Assembly: GCA_964511625.1 (NCBI GenBank) | Contig: CAZEJG010000012.1 | Coordinates: 1-64,000 of the forward strand | Origin: Pseudohoeflea sp964511625 | GTDB taxonomy: Bacteria; Pseudomonadota; Alphaproteobacteria; Rhizobiales; Rhizobiaceae | Direction: 5' to 3' | DNA length: 64,000 nucleotides | Part shown: piece by piece, positions 28,112 to 37,344 of the stretch | Numbering within the stretch: the first letter of the stretch is position 1 | Layout: every line of letters begins with the position of its first letter | The notes under the pieces: model-generated | The model's database searches: none | Seen by the model: the letters and a program-made list of their open reading frames with translations, nothing else | What the model was told of the DNA's origin: nothing | Made by a program: the position numbers and the translations under genes

Positions 28112-28753
28112 CTATTCGCTGAGCAATTTGCGCACCCGACGCTGCAGTTCGGGAACGAGGTCTGACTCGAAGAACGGATGCCGCTTGAGCCAGGCCGTGT
28201 TCCGCCAGGAGGGATGTGGCAGCGGCAGTATGGTCACCGTGCTCTCCGTCGCCGCGACGATCTCCTTCCAGTCCGACACCGTCTCGGTCAGCGTCCGGCG
28301 ATTCAGTTCCCCGAGATGCCAGGATTGCGCATAGGCGCCGATCGCCAGAACAAGCTTAACCTGCGGCATGGCCGCCATCACCTCGGCCCGCCAGGCAGGA
28401 GCGCATTCCCGCCGAGGCGGCAGGTCGCCGCCCTTGGCGTCCTGTCCGGGAAAGCAGAACCCCATCGGCGCGATGGCGAAGTTTCGCAGATCGTAGAAGG
28501 CCGCCTCGTCGACGCCCAGCCAGGCTCTTAGCCTGTCGCCCGAGGGATCGGTGAAAGGCCGCCCCGAGGCGTGAACCCGCGTTCCCGGCGCCTGCCCCGC
28601 TATCAAAATAGGCGCGGCGCTGGACGCCTCGCAGACCGGTCGCGGCTCATGCGGCAGCCGCCGTTCCGGACCGCCGGCCGGGGTGTCGCGGCAGATCCGG
28701 CAGGCGCGCACCCGCGCGAGCAGTTCGGTCAGTTGGTCGTCGAGGATTTCCAT
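28112..28753 (-). CDS. Uracil-DNA glycosylase superfamily protein
   Basis: This 213-residue protein has the UDG fold with motif 1 as GQAPGTRVHASGRPFTDPSG and motif 2 as PLPHPSWRN. An N-terminal CRICRDTPAGG resembles the cysteine region of family 4 enzymes, but only two closely spaced cysteines are seen, so a full 4Fe-4S cluster is doubtful. It is likely a DNA-repair glycosylase or a catalytically altered relative. It starts 15 bases before the GST gene on the same strand. Confidence 0.82.
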   Translation of the reverse strand: MEILDDQLTELLARVRACRICRDTPAGGPERRLPHEPRPVCEASSAAPILIAGQAPGTRVHASGRPFTDPSGDRLRAWLGVDEAAFYDLRNFAIAPMGFCFPGQDAKGGDLPPRRECAPAWRAEVMAAMPQVKLVLAIGAYAQSWHLGELNRRTLTETVSDWKEIVAATESTVTILPLPHPSWRNTAWLKRHPFFESDLVPELQRRVRKLLSE

Positions 28754-28768
28754 GCGGACGGACAGCCT

Positions 28769-29380
28769 TCAGGCAGCGGCGCTTGGCCGGCTCGACACGT
28801 CGCGATACCAGCGCATGACGTTTTTTAGATGTTCCGGCCGCTCGATACGGGCGGGTTTCATGAAGTCGAAGGCGATCATTCCAGTGATGTCTGCGACCGA
28901 AAAGGTCTCGCCGGCGATGAAGGCCCGACCCGCCAGTTCGCCGTCGAGAAACTCGAGGAATTCGAGCGCCTTGGGGCGGTTCGCCTCCCCCCATTCGGCG
29001 ATCTGCGGCACTTCCCACTCCTTCATGGCCGGGTGGGTATGACGGAAGGCGGCAGCGACCGCGCCGAGAAAGTTGAGCTCCATCCGCCGGTTCCACATTT
29101 CGACCTGGGCTTGTTCGAGTGCACTGGTCCCGAACAGCGCCGGCTCGGGATGCAGGAGTTCGAAATAGCGACAGATGGCGATCGATTCGGTCAGAACGGT
29201 GTCGTCATCGAGTTCCAGCACCGGCAGGCGCTGCAACGGATTGAGTGCGGTGATCGAAGAGTCGCGATGGCCCATCGCGCCCATGTCGACCGGTACCATT
29301 TCGACCTCGATCCCCTTTTCCGCCAGGAAAACCCGAACCCTCCGCGGATTCGGCGCCTTGCCGCCATCATAGAGTTTCAT
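28769..29380 (-). CDS. Glutathione S-transferase
   Basis: This 203-residue cytoplasmic GST has an N-terminal thioredoxin-like domain (MKLYDGGKAPNPRRVRVFLAE, then NPLQRLPVLELDDDTVLTES with the cis-proline and glutathione-binding ES) and a helical C-terminal domain with SVADITGMIAFDF. The substrate is unknown. The ATG at 29378-29380 is preceded by GGGAGG. It lies between the nuclease gene upstream (59 bases) and the UDG-like gene downstream, all on the minus strand. Confidence 0.9.
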   Translation of the reverse strand: MKLYDGGKAPNPRRVRVFLAEKGIEVEMVPVDMGAMGHRDSSITALNPLQRLPVLELDDDTVLTESIAICRYFELLHPEPALFGTSALEQAQVEMWNRRMELNFLGAVAAAFRHTHPAMKEWEVPQIAEWGEANRPKALEFLEFLDGELAGRAFIAGETFSVADITGMIAFDFMKPARIERPEHLKNVMRWYRDVSSRPSAAA

Positions 29381-29439
29381 AGCGATTCTCCCTCCCTGTT
29401 GCATCGGGGCAAACGTCTGCCCGTATCCTCGGTTGCAGA

Positions 29440-30033
29440 TCAGACACCGAGCAGCGCCCGGAGAAAAGCCCGAATCCGCCCCGGTGTCTCGTGCGGCGGT
29501 TCCTCCGCCGCGCCCTGACGCTTGCGCCACTCCGATGGACGCTCGAAATCGCCGGCCCAAATCCCGGCCCTCTCGGCCCGGGCGAACTGTTCCTCGGCGA
29601 CAAAGTCCCCGTAGGCGACCGCAAAGCCCGATCGCACCATCCACGCATTGAGAAACACGTCACGGGCTTCGCAATCGGCGAGATCGCGGCCATAGCGATC
29701 CTTCCCGTAGAGCCGGCATGCTGTGCTCGTGTCGGCAGTCAGCGAGAGCAGCTGTTGTTTGGCCACCTGCCCGCACGGCGTTTTCGTCCCGGGCTCCTCG
29801 CAGGTCTGGTCGCGCTCCGGCGCATCGATCCCGCGCAGCCGCAGCCGCCGCCCGGCCAGTTCGATCGTATCGCCGTCGATCACCCGTGCTCCGCCCTCCA
29901 CACGCTCCCGAAACTGGTCGTCGACCAAGGCAGCAGCCAGTGACAGAGCGAGGACGAAGCACAGCGCCGTCACCACGTCGAACAGTCTGAACCCGCGTCG
30001 ACGTCCGAACCCGCGCCGTCTCACCCGCCTCAC
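29440..30033 (-). CDS. Thermonuclease family protein (SNase-like)
   Basis: The 197-residue protein has a very basic N terminus, one hydrophobic segment (residues 20-38) that exports or anchors it, and a staphylococcal-nuclease-like domain. The domain contains RVIDGDTIELAGRRLRLRGID, APE and RYGRDLA. It probably has phosphodiesterase activity in the envelope. The open frame starts at a GTG (30031-30033), and a second GTG three codons in is equally possible because neither has a clear ribosome site. Confidence 0.8.
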   Translation of the reverse strand: MRRVRRRGFGRRRGFRLFDVVTALCFVLALSLAAALVDDQFRERVEGGARVIDGDTIELAGRRLRLRGIDAPERDQTCEEPGTKTPCGQVAKQQLLSLTADTSTACRLYGKDRYGRDLADCEARDVFLNAWMVRSGFAVAYGDFVAEEQFARAERAGIWAGDFERPSEWRKRQGAAEEPPHETPGRIRAFLRALLGV

Positions 30034-30170
30034 GATGCGGCACCGAACCGGGCTATCGCGCGCACCGGTCCGGAACGGCGCCGGAGGCCGGAAAACCCGT
30101 CTATTCTCTCATCTGAAAACAGCTTCTTAAGCATTGGGACCTAGGGTGATCCGTCGAAACCTAACTAATT

Positions 30171-31718
30171 ATGCACCATGTCATGAGCCAAACCGGCAGC
30201 ACGGCGGACAAGATCATTGTCGATCTGACGCGGACGCACAAGAACGCGGCCGTGGTGAAGACCGTGCGCGTGACACGCGACAAGCTCCAGAACGGACGCG
30301 CCGCACCCACCGCCTTCGACCGCGAACTGATGATGATGCATGTCAGCGCGGTCCTGCAGGGCGCTGCCGCACCGCCGTTCCTCGTCATCATGACGGCCAT
30401 CACCGGCCTTTATTTCGATGCCGCAGCCGACCTTCTCCTGTGGGCCTTCGGCGCGCTCTGCGCCTATGCCGGCCTGTTGCTGATGGCGCGGCGGGCCGCA
30501 AGGCAATTCGGCGACGAGGACTTCGCGTCACGCTGGAAGAAGCGTTTCATCCTCAGCTACCTGGTGATCGGCTCCTGCTGGGCGGTGTTCGCGCTGCGCA
30601 GTTGCACCGCCTGCACCGGCGCGACATTCGATTTCTACGTCGCCACCGTTCTGGTGATCGCTGTCGCCGCGACCGCGATGTCGACCTTCACCCTGCGCTT
30701 CGGACTGATCGCAGCCTTCACCCCGAGCCTCATGGCGCTCGTCTACAAGGCCACTTTCAATCCCATCCCGGCGAACGTCTCGATCCTGGCGCTGTTTGCG
30801 GCCACCTCGGCCATGTTCCTGTTCGTCTCGCAGCGCCTCAGGACCACCAACCTCAGGATGCTCGGCTACCAGGCCGAAAAGGACAGCCTGATCGCCGAAC
30901 TCGAGGTCGCCAAATCCGTCTCCGACGAAGCCCGACGGCGCGCGGAGGAGGCCAACCTCGCCAAGTCCCGTTTCCTCGCATCGATGAGCCACGAACTGCG
31001 CACGCCGCTCAATGCCATTCTCGGCTTTTCCGAGGTGATGTCGGGCGAGGTGCTGGGACCGATTGAGAACGCGAACTACAAGGAGTATGTCGGCGACATC
31101 CACCGCTCGGGCCAGCATCTGTTGAACCTGATCAACGAGATCCTCGACCTGTCGCGCATCGAGGCAGGCCGCTACGAACTCAACGAGGCGGCGCTCTCGC
31201 TTGCGGACCTCGCCTCGGACTGCATCGGGCTGGTACAGCTCAAGGCGCGTTCGAAGAACATCCGCATCACCGAGACTTTCGAGCCGGACCTGCCCAATCT
31301 CTGGGTCGACGAGAAGTCGATGCGGCAGGTGATCCTCAATCTCCTGTCCAACGCCGTGAAGTTTACGACCGCTGGCGGCGAGATCAACGTCAAGGTTGGC
31401 TGGACAGCCGGCGGCGGCCAGTATGTGGCGATCCGTGACAACGGCCCCGGCATCGCGGAGGAAGAGATCCCCGTGGTGCTCTCGGCCTTCGGTCAGGGCT
31501 CCATCGCCATCAAGAGCGCCGAACAGGGCACCGGTCTCGGCCTGCCGATCGTTCAGGCGATACTGGCCAAGCATGGCGGCGAATTCGTTCTCAAGTCGAA
31601 GCTGCGCGAGGGCACCGAGGCGATCGCCATCCTGCCCGCCAACCGCGTCATCGCCGGCATGGAAGCCGTCGAGGGTGTGGCCCGCGCCGAACGCAAGAAG
31701 CGCCAGGCCTTCAGCTGA
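30171..31718 (+). CDS. Membrane sensor histidine kinase
   Basis: This protein of about 515 residues has a cytoplasmic N terminus of about 60 residues, about six hydrophobic segments between residues 65 and 220, a coiled linker, and HisKA/HATPase domains. The phosphorylated residue is His274 in SMSHELRTPLNAILGFSEVM. Nucleotide-binding boxes are NLLSNAVKFT, DNGPGI and GTGLGLPIV. It lacks PAS and receiver domains, and no response regulator gene is adjacent, so it is an orphan kinase here. The kinase region resembles the DivJ/PdhS type of alphaproteobacteria, but the specific role is open. The start could be 30171 or 30183. It converges with cobT. Confidence 0.88.
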   Translation: MHHVMSQTGSTADKIIVDLTRTHKNAAVVKTVRVTRDKLQNGRAAPTAFDRELMMMHVSAVLQGAAAPPFLVIMTAITGLYFDAAADLLLWAFGALCAYAGLLLMARRAARQFGDEDFASRWKKRFILSYLVIGSCWAVFALRSCTACTGATFDFYVATVLVIAVAATAMSTFTLRFGLIAAFTPSLMALVYKATFNPIPANVSILALFAATSAMFLFVSQRLRTTNLRMLGYQAEKDSLIAELEVAKSVSDEARRRAEEANLAKSRFLASMSHELRTPLNAILGFSEVMSGEVLGPIENANYKEYVGDIHRSGQHLLNLINEILDLSRIEAGRYELNEAALSLADLASDCIGLVQLKARSKNIRITETFEPDLPNLWVDEKSMRQVILNLLSNAVKFTTAGGEINVKVGWTAGGGQYVAIRDNGPGIAEEEIPVVLSAFGQGSIAIKSAEQGTGLGLPIVQAILAKHGGEFVLKSKLREGTEAIAILPANRVIAGMEAVEGVARAERKKRQAFS

Positions 31719-31739
31719 CCTTTTCCCGGACCGGAAGCC

Positions 31740-32756
31740 TCAGTCTTTTCCGCTGACACCCGCCTGTGCGAAGGTCGCCATGCCCGAATGGCAAAGTGCT
31801 GCAGCCTTGACGATCCCCGCCGCAAGCGCAGCACCCGTCCCCTCGCCCAGCCGCATGCCTAGCGCCAAGAGCGGCGTCTTGCCGAGCCTGTCGAGCACCT
31901 TGATGTGGCCGGGTTCGGCCGAGACGTGACCGATCAGGCAATGATCGAGCGCGCGCGGGTTGGCCGCATGCAGCACGGCGGCTGCGGCGGTGGCGACATA
32001 GCCGTCGATCAGCACCGGAATGCGCTGGACGCGCGCCGCCAAGATCGCGCCGGCCATCGCCGCGACCTCGCGACCACCCAGACGGCGCAGCACTTCGAGC
32101 GGATCGCCCAGATGCGGACCATGCAGGGCAACCGCCTTCTCCACGGCCGCGATCTTGCGCTCGAGAATCTCGCCTTCCGACCCGGTGCCCGGCCCGACCC
32201 ACTCCTTCGCCTCGCCGCCATAGAGCGCATGGAAGATGGCCGCTGCGATGGTGGTGTTGCCGATACCCATCTCGCCGATGCAAAGAAGATCGGTTCCGCC
32301 GGCGACGGCTTCCATGCCGAAGGCCATGGTGGCGGCACAACTGCGCTCGTCGAGCGCCGCTTCCTCGGTGATGTCACCGGTCGGAATGTCGAGCGCCAGA
32401 TCGAAGATCTTCAGGCCGAGATCGTTGGCGATGCAGATCTGGTTGACGGCAGCGCCACCGGCGGCGAAATTGTCGACCATCTGCTTGGTGACGGACGACG
32501 GGAACGGCGTGACACCCTGCTTGGTCACCCCGTGATTGCCGGCGAAGATGGCCACCAGCGGACGGCTGACCTGGGGCGGCCGGCCCGTCCAGGCCGCGAG
32601 CCAGAAAGCAATTTCCTCAAGACGACCGAGCGAACCGGCGGGCTTTGTCAGCTGCGCATCGCGTTCACGCGCCGCCACCAGTTGCGCCGAATCGGGTTCG
32701 GGAAGGTTCTTGAGGAGTTCCCGGAAGTCGTCGAATGGCAGGCCGCTGGTGCTCAT
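31740..32756 (-). CDS. cobT: Nicotinate-nucleotide--dimethylbenzimidazole phosphoribosyltransferase CobT
   Basis: The 338-residue enzyme activates the lower ligand of cobalamin, transferring phosphoribose from nicotinate mononucleotide to 5,6-dimethylbenzimidazole. Family features are TKPAGSLGRLEEIAFWLAAW, the nucleotide-site FAGNHGVTKQGVTPFPSSV, IGEMGIGNTTIAAAI and a C-terminal LGMRLGEGTGAALAAGIV. AAGGA precedes the ATG at 32754-32756. It is divergent from cobS with 122 bases between the starts. I saw no cobalamin riboswitch in that gap. Confidence 0.96.
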   Translation of the reverse strand: MSTSGLPFDDFRELLKNLPEPDSAQLVAARERDAQLTKPAGSLGRLEEIAFWLAAWTGRPPQVSRPLVAIFAGNHGVTKQGVTPFPSSVTKQMVDNFAAGGAAVNQICIANDLGLKIFDLALDIPTGDITEEAALDERSCAATMAFGMEAVAGGTDLLCIGEMGIGNTTIAAAIFHALYGGEAKEWVGPGTGSEGEILERKIAAVEKAVALHGPHLGDPLEVLRRLGGREVAAMAGAILAARVQRIPVLIDGYVATAAAAVLHAANPRALDHCLIGHVSAEPGHIKVLDRLGKTPLLALGMRLGEGTGAALAAGIVKAAALCHSGMATFAQAGVSGKD

Positions 32757-32878
32757 CTCTGGTCCTTTGCATGTCAGCCGCATGACGCGCGGCGCTGTCG
32801 GGTGTAAAGATCGAATCGAGAGAATTCAATCGCGCCCGCGTCCGGATCGGGCCTCGAACCGACATCGGCAGGGCGTTC

Positions 32879-33661
32879 ATGGATTTCAGAGACATTCCGG
32901 CAGAAACCACGCGCTCGATCGCCTTTCTCAGCCGGCTGCCGGTCCCCGACCGGCTGTTCGGCACCACGCCCTGGAAGATCAGTGGCGCCGTCGGTGTCTT
33001 TCCGCTTGCAGGCATCGTCATCGCCCTGCCCGCCGCCTGTCTCGCGGTCGTCTTCGGATGGCTCGGCGTTCCGGCGGCGGTGACGGCCATTCTCGTGCTC
33101 ATGACCATGATCCTGGTGACGGGTGCGCTGCATGAGGACGGGATCGCGGACTGCGCCGATGCCTTCGGCGCCGGTGGTGCGCGAACCCGCATGCTCGACA
33201 TCCTCAAGGACAGCCGCATCGGCGCCTACGGAACCTTGGCGCTCATCTTCTCGGTCGGACTGCGGGCGGTCGCGCTTACCGTCGTCATCGCCGTCGGCCC
33301 TCCCCTTGCAGCCGCCTTGACGCTGTTGGCCGCCGCGGCGCTGAGCCGCGGGCTGATGGTCTGGCACTGGCGTCGCCTTCCCGCGGCGCGAACGGACGGG
33401 GTCTCGGCCGGCGCCGGCCGTCCGTCGCCCGAGAATGCCTATCTCGGGCTCGGAATCGGCGTCGCGATCGGCATCCTGCTTCCGATCTCCCAGGCCGGTC
33501 CGGTCGCCAGCCTGATCGCCGTCGGCTTTGCCGTTCTGGCAACCGACCTCTGGACGCGCTATGTGGACCACAAGATCGCCGGCCAGACGGGCGACACGAT
33601 CGGAGCGACCCAGCAGATCGCCGAGACCGTGTTTCTGGTCAGTCTTGTTTCCGCCCTCTGA
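32879..33661 (+). CDS. cobS: Adenosylcobinamide-GDP ribazoletransferase CobS
   Basis: The 260-residue inner-membrane enzyme joins adenosylcobinamide-GDP to alpha-ribazole, the last step of cobalamin assembly. It has the conserved FLSRLPVP near the start, GALHEDGIADCADAFGAG with its acidic metal site, RMLDILKDSRIGAYG and about six hydrophobic segments. It is divergent from cobT and is followed by the DUF1289 and aspartic-protease genes in the same direction (45 bases to the next start). Confidence 0.95.
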   Translation: MDFRDIPAETTRSIAFLSRLPVPDRLFGTTPWKISGAVGVFPLAGIVIALPAACLAVVFGWLGVPAAVTAILVLMTMILVTGALHEDGIADCADAFGAGGARTRMLDILKDSRIGAYGTLALIFSVGLRAVALTVVIAVGPPLAAALTLLAAAALSRGLMVWHWRRLPAARTDGVSAGAGRPSPENAYLGLGIGVAIGILLPISQAGPVASLIAVGFAVLATDLWTRYVDHKIAGQTGDTIGATQQIAETVFLVSLVSAL

Positions 33662-33706
33662 CATGCCGACATGGGATACGGCGCACCGACGTTGACTGAA
33701 GGACCG

Positions 33707-33934
33707 ATGAGCATCGAAAGCCCCTGCATCCTGATCTGCTCGATCGACGAGAAGACCGGCTACTGCTTCGGCTGCGGCCGGACCTCCGCCGAGATCGCCG
33801 GCTGGCTGTCCTTCAACCCCGAAGAGCGACGCGACGTCATGGCCGGTCTGCCCGCGCGCCTCGCCCAGCTCGAGCGAAAGCCACGCCGGCAAACCCGGCG
33901 GTCGCGGCTCGCTGCCGAAAGGTCCGAGCCATGA
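33707..33934 (+). CDS. DUF1289 domain-containing small protein
   Basis: The 75-residue protein carries the DUF1289 cysteine motif: SPCILICSIDEKTGYCFGCG, followed by RTSAEIAGWLSF and a basic tail. The cysteines suggest zinc or cluster binding. The role is unknown. GAAGGA precedes the ATG at 33707. Its stop overlaps the start of the protease gene (ATGA), so the two are coupled. Location after cobS is a common rhizobial arrangement. Confidence 0.85.
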   Translation: MSIESPCILICSIDEKTGYCFGCGRTSAEIAGWLSFNPEERRDVMAGLPARLAQLERKPRRQTRRSRLAAERSEP

Positions 33935-34638
33935 AGTCCGGCGGCGGTCTCATCCTTGTTCTCGGCGTGCTCGCCGGAGCGCTGGTGCTCCTTATCCTCA
34001 ATCACGACACCGGCCGGACTTTCTCTATGGCCAATGATGATTTCGCGTCCGTCGCCTATCTCGGCGTTATCGGCGCGGTGATCGCCGCCGGCATCGTCGG
34101 CTCGCACCGCCATATCGGCGAGCTGATCCGCAACCTCTTCCTCTGGTGTGTGATTATCCTGGCGCTCGTGGCCGGATGGACCTGGCGCGACCAGCTCTTC
34201 GATCTCGGCGGAGAGCTCGTGGCGAGCCTCGATCCCGCCAGACCGGTGGTTCTGGTTTCCGGCAACAATCCCGAAATCGCGCTCAAAAAGTCGCTCAACG
34301 GCCATTTCATCACCGACGCCACGGTCAACGGCGCCTCGGTGCGCTTCATGGTCGACACCGGCGCAACGACGATCGCGCTCACCTATGACGACGCGATCGA
34401 CGCGGGCATCGATCCCGAAAGCCTGCAGTTCACCCAGCCGATCATGACCGCCAACGGCATGGCCATGGCGGCTTCCGTGCGTATCGACCGCCTGGAAATC
34501 GGGCCCATCGTCCGCCAGGACCTGCGTGCCACCGTGGCCGCAGAGGGCAAGCTCGAACAGAGCCTGCTCGGAATGAACTTCATTTCCTCCCTCACCTCCT
34601 TCGAGATGCGGCGGAACGAGGTCATCCTGCGCGACTGA
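33931..34638 (+). CDS. TIGR02281-type retropepsin-like aspartic protease, membrane-anchored
   Basis: The 235-residue protein has about three N-terminal hydrophobic segments within the first 90 residues. A retroviral-type aspartic protease domain follows, with the active-site FMVDTGATTIAL and a flap region near ANGMAMAASVRIDRLEIG. LLGMNFISSLTSFEM ends the domain. Only one DTG triad is present, so it should work as a dimer in the periplasm. The substrate is unknown. It converges with the TauE gene, with three bases between the stops. Confidence 0.87.
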   Translation: MKSGGGLILVLGVLAGALVLLILNHDTGRTFSMANDDFASVAYLGVIGAVIAAGIVGSHRHIGELIRNLFLWCVIILALVAGWTWRDQLFDLGGELVASLDPARPVVLVSGNNPEIALKKSLNGHFITDATVNGASVRFMVDTGATTIALTYDDAIDAGIDPESLQFTQPIMTANGMAMAASVRIDRLEIGPIVRQDLRATVAAEGKLEQSLLGMNFISSLTSFEMRRNEVILRD

Positions 34639-34641
34639 GTG

Positions 34642-35460
34642 TCAGGCGAGGCTGACGAAGAAGCGCGCCGCCACCAGCAGCATGAAGATGCCGAAGGCGA
34701 CTTCCATCTGCCGCTTGTTCAAGGCGTGGGCGACGTTGACGCCGAGCGGCGCGCACACCAGCGACAACGGAATGACCAGCGCCACGGTGAGCCAGTTGAC
34801 GAAACCGGTGGAAAACGGCGGCAGTCCGGCTTCACCCCACCCGGCCCAGATATAGCCGATCAGGCCGGGCACCGAGATCAGCACACCGACGCCCGACGAG
34901 GTCGCCACCGCCTGGTGCACCGGACGACCGAACATCGTCATGAAGGTGTTGTTGAGAACGCCGCCGCCGATCCCCATCAGCGCCGAAAGCATACCGATGA
35001 AGGCGCCGACCATGGCCCGCCACGGATTGGCCGGCAGATCGGAGCCGAAGCGCCAGTTCTCCCGGTTGAGAAGCATGCGGATGCCGAGCACCACAGCGAT
35101 GCAGGCGAAGATGGTCCGAAGCCCGGCGCTCGATATGGACGCCACGATCAGGCTGGCGACGATGACGCCCACCGGCACCGCGATCACCCACTGCCTGAGC
35201 AGGTCCATGTCCACCGCGCCGCGCTTCTTGTGCGACAGGAAGGAGCGGATCGAGGTCGGCACGATGATCGCCAGCGACGTGCCGACGGCGACATGCATCC
35301 GTACCGATTCCGGAACACCGGTGACGCCCAGCACCTGATAGAACACCGGCACCAGGATCGCTCCGCCCCCGATACCGAAGAGCCCCGCGAGAAAACCCGA
35401 GACACTGCCGGCGACGACGAGGGCCGCGCCGAACCAGACGAGATCATGAAGTGGAGGCAT
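34642..35460 (-). CDS. Sulfite exporter TauE/SafE family membrane protein
   Basis: This 272-residue protein has about eight hydrophobic segments and the two-repeat TauE/SafE pattern: GFLAGLFGIGGGAILVPVF in the first half and GAFIGMLSALMGIGGGVLNN in the second. The family exports small anions such as sulfite or sulfoacetate, but the substrate here is unknown. No sulfur-metabolism genes lie beside it. The start is the ATG at 35458-35460. Confidence 0.87.
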   Translation of the reverse strand: MPPLHDLVWFGAALVVAGSVSGFLAGLFGIGGGAILVPVFYQVLGVTGVPESVRMHVAVGTSLAIIVPTSIRSFLSHKKRGAVDMDLLRQWVIAVPVGVIVASLIVASISSAGLRTIFACIAVVLGIRMLLNRENWRFGSDLPANPWRAMVGAFIGMLSALMGIGGGVLNNTFMTMFGRPVHQAVATSSGVGVLISVPGLIGYIWAGWGEAGLPPFSTGFVNWLTVALVIPLSLVCAPLGVNVAHALNKRQMEVAFGIFMLLVAARFFVSLA

Positions 35461-35753
35461 GAGGAGACCTGAAGGATGGGATGTGACAAGCGGATGACGT
35501 TATCCACAGCGCTACCCTCTATGGGCCGGAAAGGAAAGCCTTCCGTCACGCGGCTGTAACGTTGCGCGGGCATGGTCGCGCCCGGATGCAGCCGACAATT
35601 TGCCCCGACCGCGCCGCATCCTTTGCTCGCCGACGGCCCCCCGATAGCCGCGTCGAGTGCAGCGAAGGCCGGGAAACCCTCGTCCCCCTCTCTCGGTTTT
35701 CGTTTTCGGCCGGTTTTCACCGGCCATTTTTTTGTCCGGAGAATGGCGCCGGT
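35461..35753. other. Intergenic region with a plus-strand terminator; possible small RNA
   Basis: Both flanking genes (TauE downstream, extensin lipoprotein upstream) run on the minus strand, so this 293-base region should hold only the TauE promoter and the extensin 3' end. However, a canonical plus-strand terminator sits at 35708-35733. No coding frame is convincing on the plus strand, and I found no clear plus promoter. A short noncoding plus-strand transcript is possible but unproven. Confidence 0.4.
35708..35733 (+). terminator. Rho-independent terminator on the plus strand
   Basis: The stem GGCCGGT / ACCGGCC with loop TTTC is followed by A and seven T residues on the plus strand. In the minus direction of the flanking genes there is no T-run after the stem, so it does not serve the extensin gene in the usual way. 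Confidence 0.75.
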
Positions 35754-36746
35754 CTACTTGCCCATGTTGCAGTATTTCCGCCCCGACTTGCGGTCGCGCA
35801 GATCGAAATGGAAATGGTCGGCATGCTGGCGGTTGGTGCCGGGGCCGAGAACCGTGTTGAAATACTTGCACGAGTCCGAGCGCACATTGGTCAGCAGGCT
35901 CTTTTCCCGGAAGGCGAAGAAGCCCGGCTTGTGCACGTCGATGGTCCGACCGCTGTCGAGCGTGATTGCGCCGATATCGATCGCGTTGCCGGTGGCGTGT
36001 TCGGACATCGGCGGGTTGCGGTCGTTGTTGTTCATGCGACGGCAGGAATAGGACGACATCTGCTTGATCGAAGAGATGCCCGAGAGATAGCGCGCCCGTG
36101 TCGACGGCGCGAGATCGTTCTTCACCCACTGGGCGAAAGCCAGCGTGATCTGGCAGTTCAGCGTCGCAGCCGGCTTGATGGCGATGCCACCGGAAAGCCC
36201 CTTGAGCTTGACGGGATGGGCGATGCCGCAGGACTTGCCGTTGCCGACCGCCGGAATGTCCTCATAGACCACGCCGAGGCGCTTGAGCTGCTGGCGGCAA
36301 TTGCGCTCGGAAACAGGCATGCCGCCGGCCCATTCGGGACGGGCGAGCGGATCCTCGATGCGCGGCATGTAGGCCACGCGTTCTTCTTGGATCGGCTGGG
36401 GTTCCGCAATCGGCCGGGCCTCGGCGATAGGCTGGGCATCGTCGGGGACGCGGAGATAACCGGTGGGAGCCTCACCGACCTGGACGGATTCTTCTTCCGC
36501 CAGCGAATAAGGCCGGGAGCCGTCCTGATAGCCGGACAGCTGTTCGACGGAGACAAGGCTGGAATTCGAGCGCGACGCATCGGGCGCCACGAGATAGCCG
36601 GTGGGGGCCACAGGTTCAGGCATCATGATCGGCTGCGGGCTGGGAGCAAACGACAGCACTTCGGCCGGCGGCACCGGATCGCCGCTGCAGCCTGCAAGCA
36701 GGGCCGCCAAAACGCAGGCGATCGACGCGGCTTTGCCACGACGCAT
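35754..36746 (-). CDS. Extensin family lipoprotein
   Basis: The 330-residue product starts with a lipoprotein signal (CVLAALLAGC, lipid-modified Cys20), followed by a Pro/Glu-rich linker with two similar PTGYL repeats and the extensin-like C-terminal domain. The domain shows CGIAHPVKLKGLSGGIAIKP, ATLNCQ, SYSCRRMNN, SEHATGNAIDIGAI and ADHFHFDLRD. It parallels the secreted protein at 2004-2882 but is tethered to a membrane. The ATG at 36744-36746 was chosen because it sets the lipobox at the right distance; its ribosome site is weak. A longer frame runs upstream to 36848. Confidence 0.82.
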   Translation of the reverse strand: MRRGKAASIACVLAALLAGCSGDPVPPAEVLSFAPSPQPIMMPEPVAPTGYLVAPDASRSNSSLVSVEQLSGYQDGSRPYSLAEEESVQVGEAPTGYLRVPDDAQPIAEARPIAEPQPIQEERVAYMPRIEDPLARPEWAGGMPVSERNCRQQLKRLGVVYEDIPAVGNGKSCGIAHPVKLKGLSGGIAIKPAATLNCQITLAFAQWVKNDLAPSTRARYLSGISSIKQMSSYSCRRMNNNDRNPPMSEHATGNAIDIGAITLDSGRTIDVHKPGFFAFREKSLLTNVRSDSCKYFNTVLGPGTNRQHADHFHFDLRDRKSGRKYCNMGK

Positions 36747-36963
36747 GAAACGAGAATGATCTGACTGGCCCCGACGCAACACTGACCCGGCCTCCTGAAT
36801 GCTTGAAGGGCCATTTTTATCAGCTGAACGTAAAGGAAGACTGAGCACGGGCGTCAGGAGCTGTGGCGAAAATGCGGCAGCCGGACCGGAACCGATTTGC
36901 CGTCTGCCGCTTCAAATCTCCATGACCGCCGTCTAAGACAGAAAAGCAGAAAGAGGACCGACC

Positions 36964-37344
36964 ATGACCAAGCCAGCCGGCGAACTGACCCTGAGAACCC
37001 TTGCCATGCCCGGCGACGCCAATGCCGCCGGCGACATTTTCGGCGGCTGGGTCATGGCGCAGATGGATTTGGCCTGCGGCATCCGCGCCGCCGAGCGCGC
37101 CCGCGGACGCGTGGTCACCGCCGCCGTCAACGAGATGTCCTTCGCCATGCCGGTCAAGATCGGCGACACGCTCTGCATCTACACCGACATCGTCAAGATC
37201 GGCACCACCTCGATGACGCTGCAGGTCGAGGCCTGGGCCCAGCGTTATCTCTCGCCGACGATGGAAAAGGTCACCCATGCGACCTTCGTGATGGTGGCCC
37301 TCGACGGCACCGGCAAGCCGACCCCGCTTCCGCCCGAGGAATAA
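36964..37344 (+). CDS. Acyl-CoA thioesterase, YciA-like hotdog protein
   Basis: The 126-residue single-hotdog protein hydrolyses acyl-CoA esters. The active-site segment PGDANAAGDIFGGWVMAQMD matches the YciA/acyl-CoA thioester hydrolase group, and VTAAVNEMSFAMPVKIGDTL follows. GAGG precedes the ATG at suitable spacing. The protein stops soon after the fold, with no second domain. The next gene, a molybdoenzyme, lies 211 bases downstream, and no functional connection is apparent. Confidence 0.92.
   Translation: MTKPAGELTLRTLAMPGDANAAGDIFGGWVMAQMDLACGIRAAERARGRVVTAAVNEMSFAMPVKIGDTLCIYTDIVKIGTTSMTLQVEAWAQRYLSPTMEKVTHATFVMVALDGTGKPTPLPPEE

Noticed and set aside
32757..32878. Possible cobalamin riboswitch between cobT and cobS
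   Set aside because: The 122-base gap is too short and shows no B12-box-like conserved element.
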